Assembly: GCF_003202435.1 (NCBI RefSeq) | Contig: NZ_QJHK01000028.1 | Span: 1-52,114, forward strand | Length of the DNA stretch: 52,114 nucleotides | Source: Flavobacterium cheongpyeongense | GTDB lineage: Bacteria; Bacteroidota; Bacteroidia; Flavobacteriales; Flavobacteriaceae | Direction: 5' to 3' | Shown: positions 9,458-17,607 of the stretch, piece after piece | Numbering within the stretch: position 1 is the stretch's first letter | Layout: the number at the start of each line of letters is the position of its first letter | Notes under the pieces: model-generated | Seen by the model: only the letters and a program-made list of their open reading frames with translations | Told to the model about the DNA's origin: nothing | Database searches by the model: none | Position numbers and translations under genes: made by a program

Positions 9458-10920
9458 AAATACTAAAAGAAACAATTACAATAGGTTCTCTGCTTATCCT
9501 CTCTCTTTTTTTCATGGTATCATGTGAAAATTCTGAAGAAAACATTACTACACTTTCTTCCATTGAAATATCAACTGGAAAAATTTATCCAAATTTTAGT
9601 CCTGAAATAAAAGATTATTACATAACATCCCTAAACACTTTAAATATAATTGACGTAACAATAAATGATTTTACTCCAAATAAAACTATTTATATCAACA
9701 ATATTAGAGTCAAAAATAAAATCACTAGTTTGAAATTAAAACCTGGCGATGACATTGTTGTAAAATCTGGAAAAAACAATGAAACCAGTAGTACTTACAC
9801 CATTCATTATTTACCACTGGATCTGCCTAAAATTAATGTTATTACAAAAAACAATCCTTCCAATGGTTTTATTCTTGTAAACTTGTTTGAATTATCTTCA
9901 ACTATCATAAATAATTTTAGCTACATCACAATTTTAGACAATAATGGCTATCCTGTTTATTACAAAAAACTCCCTTACAAAGCTGTGATTAATTTTAAAT
10001 ATTTCAACATAGGAAATAATCAAAAAAGGTTTTCCTATAACGTCAATGACCTTGGAAAGGTGGTTGTAATGAATGAAAAATTTGAAGAAATAAAACAACT
10101 TGAAATCCTTCCCCATAATGGTCACGGAAGCTACCCAATAGACAATCATGATTTTATTTATATAAACGACAATCACTATATAATTCCAGGCATCATAACC
10201 CGAAAAAGTGTTGACATGACAGCTTATGGAGGAAAAAATTCTGTTGATTTAACCGAATTGATATTCCAGGAAATAGTAAATAATCAGGTAATATTCGAAT
10301 GGGAAAGTTCCGATTACCCTGAACTGCTAAGTGCTTCTGACCCTATTTATTATAACCAATATGCTACGAGTTCAAAAGTAGACTATTTTCATTTTAATTC
10401 TATTTGTATTGACCCTAACGACCAAAACTTTGTGATTTCTGCCAGACATACTAATCAAATCTATAAAATAAATAAAACTACCGGAGCCATTATGTGGCGT
10501 TTCGGAGGAAATAATGATGATTTTAAACTAACTGGCAATAAAATTATTTCGCATCCTCATCATTGTACAATCTTAAGCAATGGAAATCTGCTATTGTTTG
10601 ACAATGGTGTTACTAAAACTCCTCAACAAACCAGAGTGGTCGAATTTGCCTTGGATGAAAACAACAAAACCGCAAATTTAGTTTATGAATATGAAGATAC
10701 AGGTCGCTATTTCGATATAATGGGGTCAACACAGAAATTGGAAAATGGAAACTATTTCATCGGTTGGGGAGGAAATATCACTTCACAAATTAATGCCAAT
10801 AAATCAGACATAACAGAAGTAAATACAAGCGGAAAAATTGTTTTAGATATTAGCTTCAGTAATAATCCCAACAGTTTCAGTTATTCCTATCGAGCTTTGA
10901 AATATAATATTACATTCTAA
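9454..10920 (+). CDS. Arylsulfotransferase-like (ASST) exported lipoprotein
   Basis: A 488-residue protein. The signal peptide ends in a lipobox (FFMVSC, Cys24), so it is exported and lipid-anchored. Residues ~35-110 look like a cadherin-like beta-sandwich domain (IEISTGKIYPNFSPEIKDYY). The remainder is a beta-propeller of the arylsulfotransferase group, with FHFNSICIDPNDQNFVISAR, then KTTGAIMWRFGG, then HPHHCTILSNGNLLLFDNG. Characterised ASSTs move sulfate between phenolic compounds through a sulfo-histidine. His residues are present in HPHHC, but whether the catalytic His is conserved cannot be settled by eye. It overlaps the preceding flippase by 4 nt and the next radical SAM gene by 1 nt. 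It may act on the exported product of the operon. Confidence 0.72.
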   Translation: MKILKETITIGSLLILSLFFMVSCENSEENITTLSSIEISTGKIYPNFSPEIKDYYITSLNTLNIIDVTINDFTPNKTIYINNIRVKNKITSLKLKPGDDIVVKSGKNNETSSTYTIHYLPLDLPKINVITKNNPSNGFILVNLFELSSTIINNFSYITILDNNGYPVYYKKLPYKAVINFKYFNIGNNQKRFSYNVNDLGKVVVMNEKFEEIKQLEILPHNGHGSYPIDNHDFIYINDNHYIIPGIITRKSVDMTAYGGKNSVDLTELIFQEIVNNQVIFEWESSDYPELLSASDPIYYNQYATSSKVDYFHFNSICIDPNDQNFVISARHTNQIYKINKTTGAIMWRFGGNNDDFKLTGNKIISHPHHCTILSNGNLLLFDNGVTKTPQQTRVVEFALDENNKTANLVYEYEDTGRYFDIMGSTQKLENGNYFIGWGGNITSQINANKSDITEVNTSGKIVLDISFSNNPNSFSYSYRALKYNITF

Positions 10921-12431
10921 TGAATAAAATCATCCTATTCAATCCCAGAAGTGCCAATGGCAAGCATCGAATTCCCAACTCGATTTTACAGGTTGGCGCA
11001 TCCATTCATGGAAAATACGAGTACGTTTTTGTCGATGGAAATCTGGAAAAAGACCCTTGGTTAACCATTGAAAGTTATTTAAAAACAGGTGAATTCAAAT
11101 ATTTTGGATCCACCGTTATGCCTGGACCTCAATTAAGGCAAGCCATTCCTTTCACCAAAAAAATCAAAGAAACCTATCCAAATGTGATTACCGTTTGGGG
11201 CGGTTATTTTGCTTCAAATCAATATAAGGTTGCATTAAATTCGGGTTGTGTAGATTATGTAATTAATGGCCCCGGCGACAATACTTTTCCGGAATTGGTT
11301 AACGCATTGGAAGCGAATGAAGATTTAAGCTTTATTAAAAACCTGATCTATAAAGACAATGCAAATCAAATCGTAAAAACAGCAGTCGAAGCTTTACTGG
11401 ATCAGGATACTTTACCCAAATTTCCGTATGACTATTTAAATTCGTTTTATCCGGTTCAGGATTATCTGGCTAAAACATTTATGGGAAATAAAACCTTGTC
11501 TTATCATTCGAGCATGGGTTGCCCTTTTTCCTGTTCATTTTGTGCCATTGTTCCTATTTTTAATGCCAAATGGAAAGGCATGTCGGCTTCCCGAATTTAT
11601 GAAGATGTCAAATATTTCAAAGAAAAATACAACATTGATGCGATAGAATTTCACGACAACAATTTCTTCACTTCAAAGAAACGAGTTTTGGAATTTTCAG
11701 AATTAATAATGAATGACAATATTAGTTATTGGGGAGAAGGCCGTATTGACACTATCAATATGTACAACGATGACGAATTAAAACTGATGAGGAAAGCCGG
11801 TTGTAAAATGATTTTCCTTGGTGCCGAAACAGGTAATGATGCAGTACTAAAACAAATGAACAAAGGCGGAACACAAACAGGACAAATGATTAAAGATTTT
11901 GTGCTCCGAATGAAAAATGCCGATATTGTTCCTGAACTGTCTTTTGTTTTAGGTATGCCAGCCAAAACTGAAAAAGAAGTCTACGATCAAATTCTCTGGG
12001 ATATTAATTTCATCAAGGAAATCAAAGCCATCAACCCAAACGCAGAAATCATTATTTATCTTTTCAGTCCCGTGCCCACAGAAGGTTCGCAACTTTACAA
12101 ACAGATTCTCGATGCTGGTTTTTCATTTCCTGAACAACTTGAAGAATGGATTTCTCCTTCATGGGAAAATTTTGATTTGCGAAAAAATCCACTAACTCCC
12201 TGGCTAAAGCCCTACATGATTGACACAATTAAAAATTTTGAAACCGTCCTGAATGGTTATTATCCTACTGTTTCTGATTTTAGGATTCGAGGATACAAAA
12301 AGCGATTGTTACAAATGGTTTCAGCCTTAAGGTATAAATACAATATTTATCATTATCCTTACGAAATCAAAGCTTTACATAAAATATGGAAATACCGTCA
12401 GCCTGAAATTGAAGGATTTCATTCTGAATAA
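10920..12431 (+). CDS. B12-binding-type radical SAM enzyme (3 of 3)
   Basis: A 503-residue protein with an N-terminal cobalamin-binding-type domain (ILFNPRSANGKHRIPNSIL at the start, VWGGYFASN near 92, VINGPGDNTFPEL near 113) and a radical SAM core with Cys201-x3-Cys205-x2-Cys208 (GCPFSCSFC). It is more divergent than the other two: the PPLG motif is replaced by RIPNS, as in a separate subfamily of BchE-like enzymes. Its ATG shares one base with the TAA of the ASST-like gene (TAATG), the tightest junction in the operon. It is the last clear member; the next gene begins 47 bases later. The substrate is unknown. Confidence 0.83.
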   Translation: MNKIILFNPRSANGKHRIPNSILQVGASIHGKYEYVFVDGNLEKDPWLTIESYLKTGEFKYFGSTVMPGPQLRQAIPFTKKIKETYPNVITVWGGYFASNQYKVALNSGCVDYVINGPGDNTFPELVNALEANEDLSFIKNLIYKDNANQIVKTAVEALLDQDTLPKFPYDYLNSFYPVQDYLAKTFMGNKTLSYHSSMGCPFSCSFCAIVPIFNAKWKGMSASRIYEDVKYFKEKYNIDAIEFHDNNFFTSKKRVLEFSELIMNDNISYWGEGRIDTINMYNDDELKLMRKAGCKMIFLGAETGNDAVLKQMNKGGTQTGQMIKDFVLRMKNADIVPELSFVLGMPAKTEKEVYDQILWDINFIKEIKAINPNAEIIIYLFSPVPTEGSQLYKQILDAGFSFPEQLEEWISPSWENFDLRKNPLTPWLKPYMIDTIKNFETVLNGYYPTVSDFRIRGYKKRLLQMVSALRYKYNIYHYPYEIKALHKIWKYRQPEIEGFHSE

Positions 12432-12478
12432 TTAGTAATTCTTAAACTTTAAAAGCTGTGGCAAATTAATTTTGTATA

Positions 12479-13153
12479 ATGAAAGCATTAATAAAAAAAA
12501 TAATCAGTCCATTTCTGAAAAAAGCAAGTGCGATTTATTTGTCGAAACCCAGAGAATATACCTATAAAGAAATTATTGTTTGGGTAGAACCAACGGTATT
12601 CCCTCCCTTTATAACTTTCAGTACAAAATTACTTTTAGAATTTCTCGAAACGCTTTCATTAAAAGGAAAAAAAATGCTTGAATTGGGATGCGGATGCGGA
12701 ATAATTTCAATTTTAGCGGCCAAAAAAGAGGGAATTGTAACTGCAACCGATATTAATAATACTGCATTGGAAGCTTTAAAAAAGAACGCTTCAAATAACA
12801 AGGTTTCAATAGAAATTATTCATTCAAACTTGTTTGAAAATATTCAGGACAAGAACTTTGATTTCATTGTAATAAATCCTCCTTATTATCCCAAAAACCC
12901 TAACACAATTGCAGAAAAAGCCTGGTTTTGTGGCGAAAACTTTGATTATTTTGAAAACTTGTTCTTCCAGCTCCCAAATTTTATCACTTCTGAAAACAGC
13001 ATTTTCATGATTCTTTCCGAAGATTGTGAACTGGAAAAAATAAAAGCTATTGCATTAAAAAATGAAATAGCTTTTGAATTATTATTGGAGAAAAAAAATA
13101 TCGCAGAGAAAAATTATATTTTCAAACTACAAAAACTACAACTTGCTCGTTGA
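12479..13153 (+). CDS. HemK/RsmC-like small-molecule or N5-glutamine-type methyltransferase
   Basis: A 224-residue class I methyltransferase with motif I as MLELGCGCGIISILA (about 62-76) and the NPPY catalytic tetrad in VINPPYYPKNP (about 137-147). NPPY is typical of enzymes methylating a planar amide or amine, such as PrmC/HemK (release factor glutamine), TrmN6 or RsmC. It lacks the usual N-terminal PrmC domain and is shorter than PrmC (~280 residues), so its target is uncertain. It follows the radical SAM operon by 47 bases and could be its last member. Its 3' end overlaps the end of the convergent LacI gene by 18 bases. Confidence 0.7.
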   Translation: MKALIKKIISPFLKKASAIYLSKPREYTYKEIIVWVEPTVFPPFITFSTKLLLEFLETLSLKGKKMLELGCGCGIISILAAKKEGIVTATDINNTALEALKKNASNNKVSIEIIHSNLFENIQDKNFDFIVINPPYYPKNPNTIAEKAWFCGENFDYFENLFFQLPNFITSENSIFMILSEDCELEKIKAIALKNEIAFELLLEKKNIAEKNYIFKLQKLQLAR

Positions 13154-14161
13154 CTCCCGTTCTTTTAGCTTTGTCTTAATAATAATTGTTTCGTAATCAG
13201 AAGTCTCTCCCTCCTTTTCTTCCAATCTTGAAATCAATCGTTTGGCTGCAACTTCACCAATTTCGATTCCGTGCTGACTGACAGTAGTCAGACTTGGCGA
13301 TAAACGTCTTGATGCTAAAATTCCATCTGCAAAACCAATAATCGAAATATCTTCAGGAACTTTATACCCCTTTTTAAGACTTACTCTTAAAGCAGCTACG
13401 GAGTCATTTTCATCTAAAGCAAAAATTCCATCAATTTTGTGATCGAAAAGTGCCTCTATTTTACTTTTCATCTCATCTTCTGAATTAGTACGAAGAATTA
13501 TTTTTTCGTTTATCGGAATATTATTATCATTTAAAGCTTTCAAATATCCATCAGCTCTTAGTTTTCCAACACTTAAATTATCTACTGAGGAAATTAAGGC
13601 GATATTTTTACATCCCAAATTAATCAAATGCTGCGTCGAATTTAAAGCCGAATCAAAATCATCAACCACCACTTTATCACATTCAACTCCATCTGCAATT
13701 CGGTCGAACATTACAATTGGGGTTCCGTCATTAATAATTTCAGAAAAATGACTGTACTCTTCTAAATTTTGTGCCTCTTGGGAAACAGAAAGGATGAATC
13801 CGTCAATAGTTCCGTTACTCAGCATTTCAAGCGTATGAATTTCCTTCTCTAACGATTCGTTGGAAATACATGTAATTACATTATACCCTTTTTTATCAGC
13901 TACTTTTTCGATTCCGCTAAAAACTTTTGCAAAAAAGGAATTTAATATATTGGGTATAATTACACCTATTGTTTTGGTCTTGCGATTCTTTAAGTTAAGC
14001 CCAATAACATTAGGCTTATAATTTTTGAGTTTGGCATACTCCTTAATCTTTACCTTGGTTTGTTCACTAATTTCAGGGCTATCATTTAACGCCTTAGAAA
14101 CTGTCGACACAGAAACACCAAGTTCTTTTGCAATTTGTTTTAGAGTTGCTTTAGCTTTCAT
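13136..14161 (-). CDS. LacI-family transcriptional regulator (1 of 2)
   Basis: A 341-residue repressor-type protein. The N-terminal LacI helix-turn-helix is TLKQIAKELGVSVSTVSKAL with the hinge helix NYKPNVIGLNLK. The periplasmic-binding-protein-like effector domain begins TIGVIIPNI and ends with SLTTVSQHGIEIGEVAA, the conserved C-terminal stretch. The effector is probably a sugar, but no sugar genes are adjacent: it is convergent with a methyltransferase and divergent from the ribosomal protein operon 420 bases away. It therefore probably acts on targets outside this window. It is clearly paralogous to the LacI gene at 19971-20999. A TATATTTG -7 element lies about 26 bases upstream of its start. 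Confidence 0.9.
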   Translation of the reverse strand: MKAKATLKQIAKELGVSVSTVSKALNDSPEISEQTKVKIKEYAKLKNYKPNVIGLNLKNRKTKTIGVIIPNILNSFFAKVFSGIEKVADKKGYNVITCISNESLEKEIHTLEMLSNGTIDGFILSVSQEAQNLEEYSHFSEIINDGTPIVMFDRIADGVECDKVVVDDFDSALNSTQHLINLGCKNIALISSVDNLSVGKLRADGYLKALNDNNIPINEKIILRTNSEDEMKSKIEALFDHKIDGIFALDENDSVAALRVSLKKGYKVPEDISIIGFADGILASRRLSPSLTTVSQHGIEIGEVAAKRLISRLEEKEGETSDYETIIIKTKLKERESTSKL

Positions 14162-14186
14162 TCAATTCAATTTTATGTAATTAATA

Positions 14187-14194
14187 CAAATATA
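14187..14194 (-). promoter_or_regulatory. Predicted promoter -7 element for the LacI gene at 13136-14161
   Basis: Reads TATATTTG on the minus strand, an exact match to the Bacteroidota -7 consensus TAnnTTTG, about 26 bases upstream of the ATG at 14161. Confidence 0.5.
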
Positions 14195-14529
14195 ATAGAA
14201 TTGCCTAAAATAAAACAAAAAACACCTGCCAGAATTTAAAATCACGATACCTTTTCAAAATAAAAACCACAAAACACATAATATATCAAACAACTCATGA
14301 TATATCGTTTACACCTTACTATAATATTACTTACCATTAAAAATTTGGATTATTTAACGAAAATATATTTCCGGGACTAATGGATGTTAAATTATATACC
14401 CTAATTAAATGGTACTCGACTTTTATTGTAAAAGCCGTTTTTATATTGTCTAAAAACAAAAAACTGACCCCCTGATTTTCAGCATATAAAATAATCTTTT
14501 CATGTATTTGGATTTAAAATAATTAATTG
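14195..14529. other. Intergenic region between the LacI gene and rplM; nothing coding seen
   Basis: About 335 AT-rich bases with no plausible ORF, tRNA or rRNA. Two loosely similar copies of ATATATC/GATATATC occur around 14281-14307 but do not form a convincing LacI-type operator. Confidence 0.4.
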
Positions 14530-14537
14530 TACTTTTG
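14530..14537 (+). promoter_or_regulatory. Predicted promoter -7 element for rplM-rpsI
   Basis: TACTTTTG matches TAnnTTTG exactly and lies 44 bases before the rplM start codon. A transcript would begin at about 14541-14545, at the edge of the hairpin described next. Confidence 0.6.
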
Positions 14538-14557
14538 CATCCCCTTTATTGGGGATG
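14538..14557 (+). ncRNA. Hairpin at the 5' end of the rplM leader
   Basis: CATCCCC (14538-14544) pairs with GGGGATG (14551-14557) around a six-base loop. It lies immediately downstream of the predicted promoter in the short rplM leader. It may be a transcript-stabilising stem or part of an autogenous L13/S9 control element. No poly-U follows, so it is not an intrinsic terminator. Confidence 0.45.
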
Positions 14558-14580
14558 GAATGTTTAATTAAAATAATATT

Positions 14581-15036
14581 ATGGACGCATTAAGCTACAA
14601 AACAGTTTCAGCAAACAAAGGCACTGTAACTAAAGAGTGGATTGTTGTTGACGCTGATGGTCATAACTTAGGTCGTCTTGCTTCAAAGGTTGCGATGATC
14701 TTAAGAGGTAAGTACAAGCCAAGTTACACACCACACGTTGACTGTGGAGATAACGTAATTGTTATCAACTCAGAAAAAATTAACCTTACAGGTACAAAAA
14801 TGAATGACAAAATTTACATGCGTCATACAGGTTACCCAGGAGGACAAAGAACTTTAACTGCTAAAGTATTGCAATCTAAAAACCCTGCATTATTAGTAGA
14901 AAAAGCTGTAAAAGGAATGTTACCTAAAAACAAATTAGGAGCTGAACTTTTTAGAAATCTAAATGTTGTTGTAGGTGCAGAGCATACTCACGGAGCTCAA
15001 AAACCTAGAACTGTTAACCTTAACGATCTTAAGTAA
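14581..15036 (+). CDS. rplM: Ribosomal protein uL13
   Basis: A 151-residue protein of normal L13 length. It has the characteristic DADGHNLGRLASKVAMIL segment and the RHTGYPGG motif, ending GAEHTHGAQKPRTVNLNDLK in the usual bacteroidotal form. L13 is an early-assembling protein of the large ribosomal subunit. It is translated from ATG at 14581 and its stop shares one base with the ATG of rpsI (TAATG), the conserved rplM-rpsI pairing found across bacteria. Confidence 0.98.
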   Translation: MDALSYKTVSANKGTVTKEWIVVDADGHNLGRLASKVAMILRGKYKPSYTPHVDCGDNVIVINSEKINLTGTKMNDKIYMRHTGYPGGQRTLTAKVLQSKNPALLVEKAVKGMLPKNKLGAELFRNLNVVVGAEHTHGAQKPRTVNLNDLK

Positions 15037-15422
15037 TGGGAGTTATTCACAAAATCGGTAGAAGAAAAACCGCTGTTGCACGTGTTTATGTTTCTGAAGG
15101 AACAGGTAAAATCACTGTAAACAAAAAAGAATTCGCAACTTACTTTCCAACTGCAACTTTACAGTATAAAGTATTACAACCGCTTTCTATGACAGAAAAC
15201 GCTGGTAACTTTGATGTAAAAGTAAACGTTTACGGAGGTGGTTCAAATGGTCAGGCAGAAGCTGTAAGAATGGCATTAGCCCGCGCAATGTGTGAAGCTA
15301 ACGCTGAAAACAGAGCAATCCTTAAACCAGAAGGATTATTAACAAGAGACCCTAGAATGGTTGAACGTAAGAAATTCGGTCAGAAGAAAGCTCGTAAGAG
15401 ATTCCAGTTCTCTAAACGTTAA
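15036..15422 (+). CDS. rpsI: Ribosomal protein uS9
   Basis: A 128-residue protein with the N-terminal IGRRKTAVARVYVSEGTG and the basic C-terminus KKARKRFQFSKR. This is the S9 tail that reaches the P-site tRNA in the small subunit. It starts by 1-nt overlap with rplM and is co-transcribed with it. A 231-base gap separates it from rpsB. Confidence 0.98.
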   Translation: MGVIHKIGRRKTAVARVYVSEGTGKITVNKKEFATYFPTATLQYKVLQPLSMTENAGNFDVKVNVYGGGSNGQAEAVRMALARAMCEANAENRAILKPEGLLTRDPRMVERKKFGQKKARKRFQFSKR

Positions 15423-15489
15423 TATTACCTGTTTTGTTCAGAAAGGACAAGACATTATCAATTATTTATTGAAATTAAAAAACACAGTT

Positions 15490-15653
15490 ATTGTTGCTCT
15501 CCTACCGAGGTAGGAAATAGTTTAGCATCTAAATGTATGAAGCCTGGGATTCGAGCAAATAAAATTTGCAAGAACGTTAGTCAAAAAATATTAAAACCTA
15601 ACGAAACCGCCATTTATACATTGCTAATCAACAGAACGTAAACTAGTACAAAA
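15490..15653 (+). ncRNA. Structured leader upstream of rpsB (candidate S2 autoregulatory RNA)
   Basis: The 231-base gap between rpsI and rpsB has no ORF but has pairing potential. TTGCTC (15494-15499) is complementary to GAGCAA (15553-15558) and would close a multibranch structure. Inside it, CCTAC-CGAG-GTAGG (15501-15514) forms a compact tetraloop hairpin. Leaders of rpsB are known sites of S2 feedback control in other bacteria; that this one works the same way is inferred. No TAnnTTTG promoter is evident in the gap, so it may sit inside the rplM-rpsI-rpsB transcript. Confidence 0.45.
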
Positions 15654-16439
15654 ATGGCAAACAAAATAGAAGTAAAAGAATTACTAGAAGCAGGTGTTCA
15701 CTTCGGACACATGACTAGAAAATGGGATCCAAACATGGCTCCTTACATTTATATGGAGCGTAATGGTATTCACATTATCAATCTATATAAAACTGCAGCT
15801 AAAATCGAAGAAGCTAATGAAGCTTTGAAAAAAATCGCTGCATCAGGTAGAAAAATCTTATTCGTAGCTACCAAAAAACAAGCAAAAGACATCGTTGCTG
15901 ATAAAGCAAAAGCTGCAAACATGCCTTATATTACTGAAAGATGGCCAGGTGGAATGCTTACTAACTTTGTAACTATCAGAAAGGCAGTTAAAAAAATGTC
16001 TTCTATTGATAAAATGAAGAAAGATGGTACTTTCAACACCCTATCTAAAAAAGAGCGTTTGCAAGTTGATCGTCTACGTGCTAAATTAGAGAAAAACTTA
16101 GGTTCAATTGCTGATATGTCAAGACTACCTGCAGCATTGTTCGTAGTAGATATCAAAGCTGAACACATCGCAATAAAAGAAGCTCAAAAATTAAACATTC
16201 CAGTTTTCGCAATGGTTGATACGAATTCTGACCCAAGAGAGGTTGATTACGTTATTCCAGCAAATGATGATGCTTCTAAATCAATTGACAAAATTTTATC
16301 TTTAGTAACTGCTGCTGTAATCGAAGGTCTTTCTGACAGAGGTTCTGAAAAAGAAGCTGACGTATTCACTGAAGAAGCTCCAGCTGCTGAAGCTGCTGCT
16401 CCTGCTGTAGAAGCTGCCGCTCCTGCAACTGAAGAATAA
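15654..16439 (+). CDS. rpsB: Ribosomal protein uS2
   Basis: A 261-residue protein with the S2 hallmarks: ELLEAGVHFGHMTRKWDPNM at the N-terminus, ERWPGGMLTNF near residue 94, and DIKAEHIAIKEAQKLNIP near 160. The last ~30 residues form an Ala/Glu/Pro-rich low-complexity tail (EEAPAAEAAAPAVEAAAPA), common on bacteroidotal S2 and probably disordered. It binds the small-subunit neck and the S1 docking region. The gene precedes tsf, the usual rpsB-tsf arrangement. Confidence 0.98.
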   Translation: MANKIEVKELLEAGVHFGHMTRKWDPNMAPYIYMERNGIHIINLYKTAAKIEEANEALKKIAASGRKILFVATKKQAKDIVADKAKAANMPYITERWPGGMLTNFVTIRKAVKKMSSIDKMKKDGTFNTLSKKERLQVDRLRAKLEKNLGSIADMSRLPAALFVVDIKAEHIAIKEAQKLNIPVFAMVDTNSDPREVDYVIPANDDASKSIDKILSLVTAAVIEGLSDRGSEKEADVFTEEAPAAEAAAPAVEAAAPATEE

Positions 16440-16449
16440 ATCAAACTTT

Positions 16450-16550
16450 AAATTCCAAAATTTAAATTCCAAAATCCAAAATAAAATTAAAAACGTTATG
16501 TTGATAATTTATTAAAATTGGAATTTGGGATTTAAAAATTGGAATTTTTA
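16450..16550. repeat. AAATTCCAAA-type inverted repeat between rpsB and tsf
   Basis: Direct copies of AAATTCCAAA on one side (about 16450-16482) face their complements TTGGAATTT/TTTGGGATTT on the other (about 16517-16550), so the transcript could fold into a long imperfect AT-rich hairpin. The same design recurs elsewhere in the window. It may modulate the rpsB:tsf ratio. Confidence 0.6.
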
Positions 16551-16576
16551 CTTTTAACATTAAAATTCAAAATATT

Positions 16577-17539
16577 ATGGCAACAATTACTGCTGCAGAT
16601 GTAAATAAATTAAGACAAACTACAGGTGCCGGAATGATGGACTGTAAAAAAGCTTTAGTTGAAGCTGATGGAGATTTCGATAAAGCTATACAAAACCTTA
16701 GAGAAAAAGGACAAAAAGTTGCTGCTAACCGTTCTGACCGTGAATCTTCTGAAGGAGCTGCTGTTTCTTTTGTTAATGCTGACAAAACTAAAGGAGCTAT
16801 CATTACTTTAAACTGCGAAACAGATTTCGTAGGTAAAAATGAAGCTTTCGTTACTTTAGCTAAAGATTTAGTTGAAAAAGCGATTAATTTCTCATCTAAA
16901 GAAGAATTCTTAGCTTCAGATTTCAACGGAATTACTGTTGCTGAAAAATTAATTGAGCAAACTGGTGTTATCGGTGAAAAAATCGAAATTGGTGGTTTTG
17001 AAATCTTAGAAGGTGCTTTTGTTGGATCTTATGTTCACGTTAACAAAATTGCTGCATTAACTGCAATTTCTGAACCAATTGCTAATGGCGACGTTTTAAC
17101 TAAAGACATCTCTATGCAAGTTGCTTCTATGGGAGCTGATACATTATCTTACAAAGATTTTGATCCTGCTTTCGTTGAATCTGAACTTGCTGCCCGTATT
17201 GCTGTAATCGAAAAAGATAATGAAGAAGCTAAACGTTTAGGAAAGACTTTAAAAAATGTTCCTAAATATATCTCTTTCTCTCAATTAACTGAGGAAGTTT
17301 TAAAACAAGCTGAAGAAGATGCTAAAGCTGAATTAAAAGCGGAAGGTAAACCAGAACAAATTTGGGATAAAATTATTCCTGGAAAAGTACAGCGTTTCAT
17401 CTCTGACAATACAACTTTAGATCAGGAAAAAGCTTTATTAGATCAAAACTTCATCAAAGATGATAGTAAAAAAGTGGGTGATTATGTTAAAGGATTCAAC
17501 GTTGAAATTACAGGTTTCAAAAGAGTTACTTTAGGTTAA
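16577..17539 (+). CDS. tsf: Translation elongation factor Ts
   Basis: A 320-residue protein starting ATITAADVNKLRQTTGAGMM, followed by DCKKALVEADGDFDKAI. This is the N-terminal UBA-like domain and the TDFV region (NCETDFVGKNEAF near residue 81) that contacts EF-Tu. EF-Ts exchanges GDP for GTP on EF-Tu in the cytoplasm. The length is typical for Bacteroidota, where EF-Ts has a longer core insertion than in E. coli. It follows rpsB after a 137-base hairpin-forming gap, and a strong terminator closes the operon. Confidence 0.98.
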   Translation: MATITAADVNKLRQTTGAGMMDCKKALVEADGDFDKAIQNLREKGQKVAANRSDRESSEGAAVSFVNADKTKGAIITLNCETDFVGKNEAFVTLAKDLVEKAINFSSKEEFLASDFNGITVAEKLIEQTGVIGEKIEIGGFEILEGAFVGSYVHVNKIAALTAISEPIANGDVLTKDISMQVASMGADTLSYKDFDPAFVESELAARIAVIEKDNEEAKRLGKTLKNVPKYISFSQLTEEVLKQAEEDAKAELKAEGKPEQIWDKIIPGKVQRFISDNTTLDQEKALLDQNFIKDDSKKVGDYVKGFNVEITGFKRVTLG

Positions 17540-17559
17540 TATATTATTTCCAATACCCT

Positions 17560-17592
17560 AAAGCCCGAATAGTAAATGTTCGGGCTTTTTTT
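17560..17592 (+). terminator. Intrinsic terminator after tsf
   Basis: AAAGCCCGAA (17560-17569) and TTCGGGCTTT (17579-17588) form a 10-bp stem with a 9-base loop and a T tract. The A tract on the 5' side could also terminate the convergent peptidase transcript. Confidence 0.9.
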
Positions 17593-17607
17593 ATTCACCG
17601 TTTGTTA

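Noticed and set aside
14281..14310. ATATATC/GATATATC pair as an operator for the LacI regulator at 13136-14161
   Set aside because: The pair has unequal spacing, no central CG and is common in AT-rich DNA.
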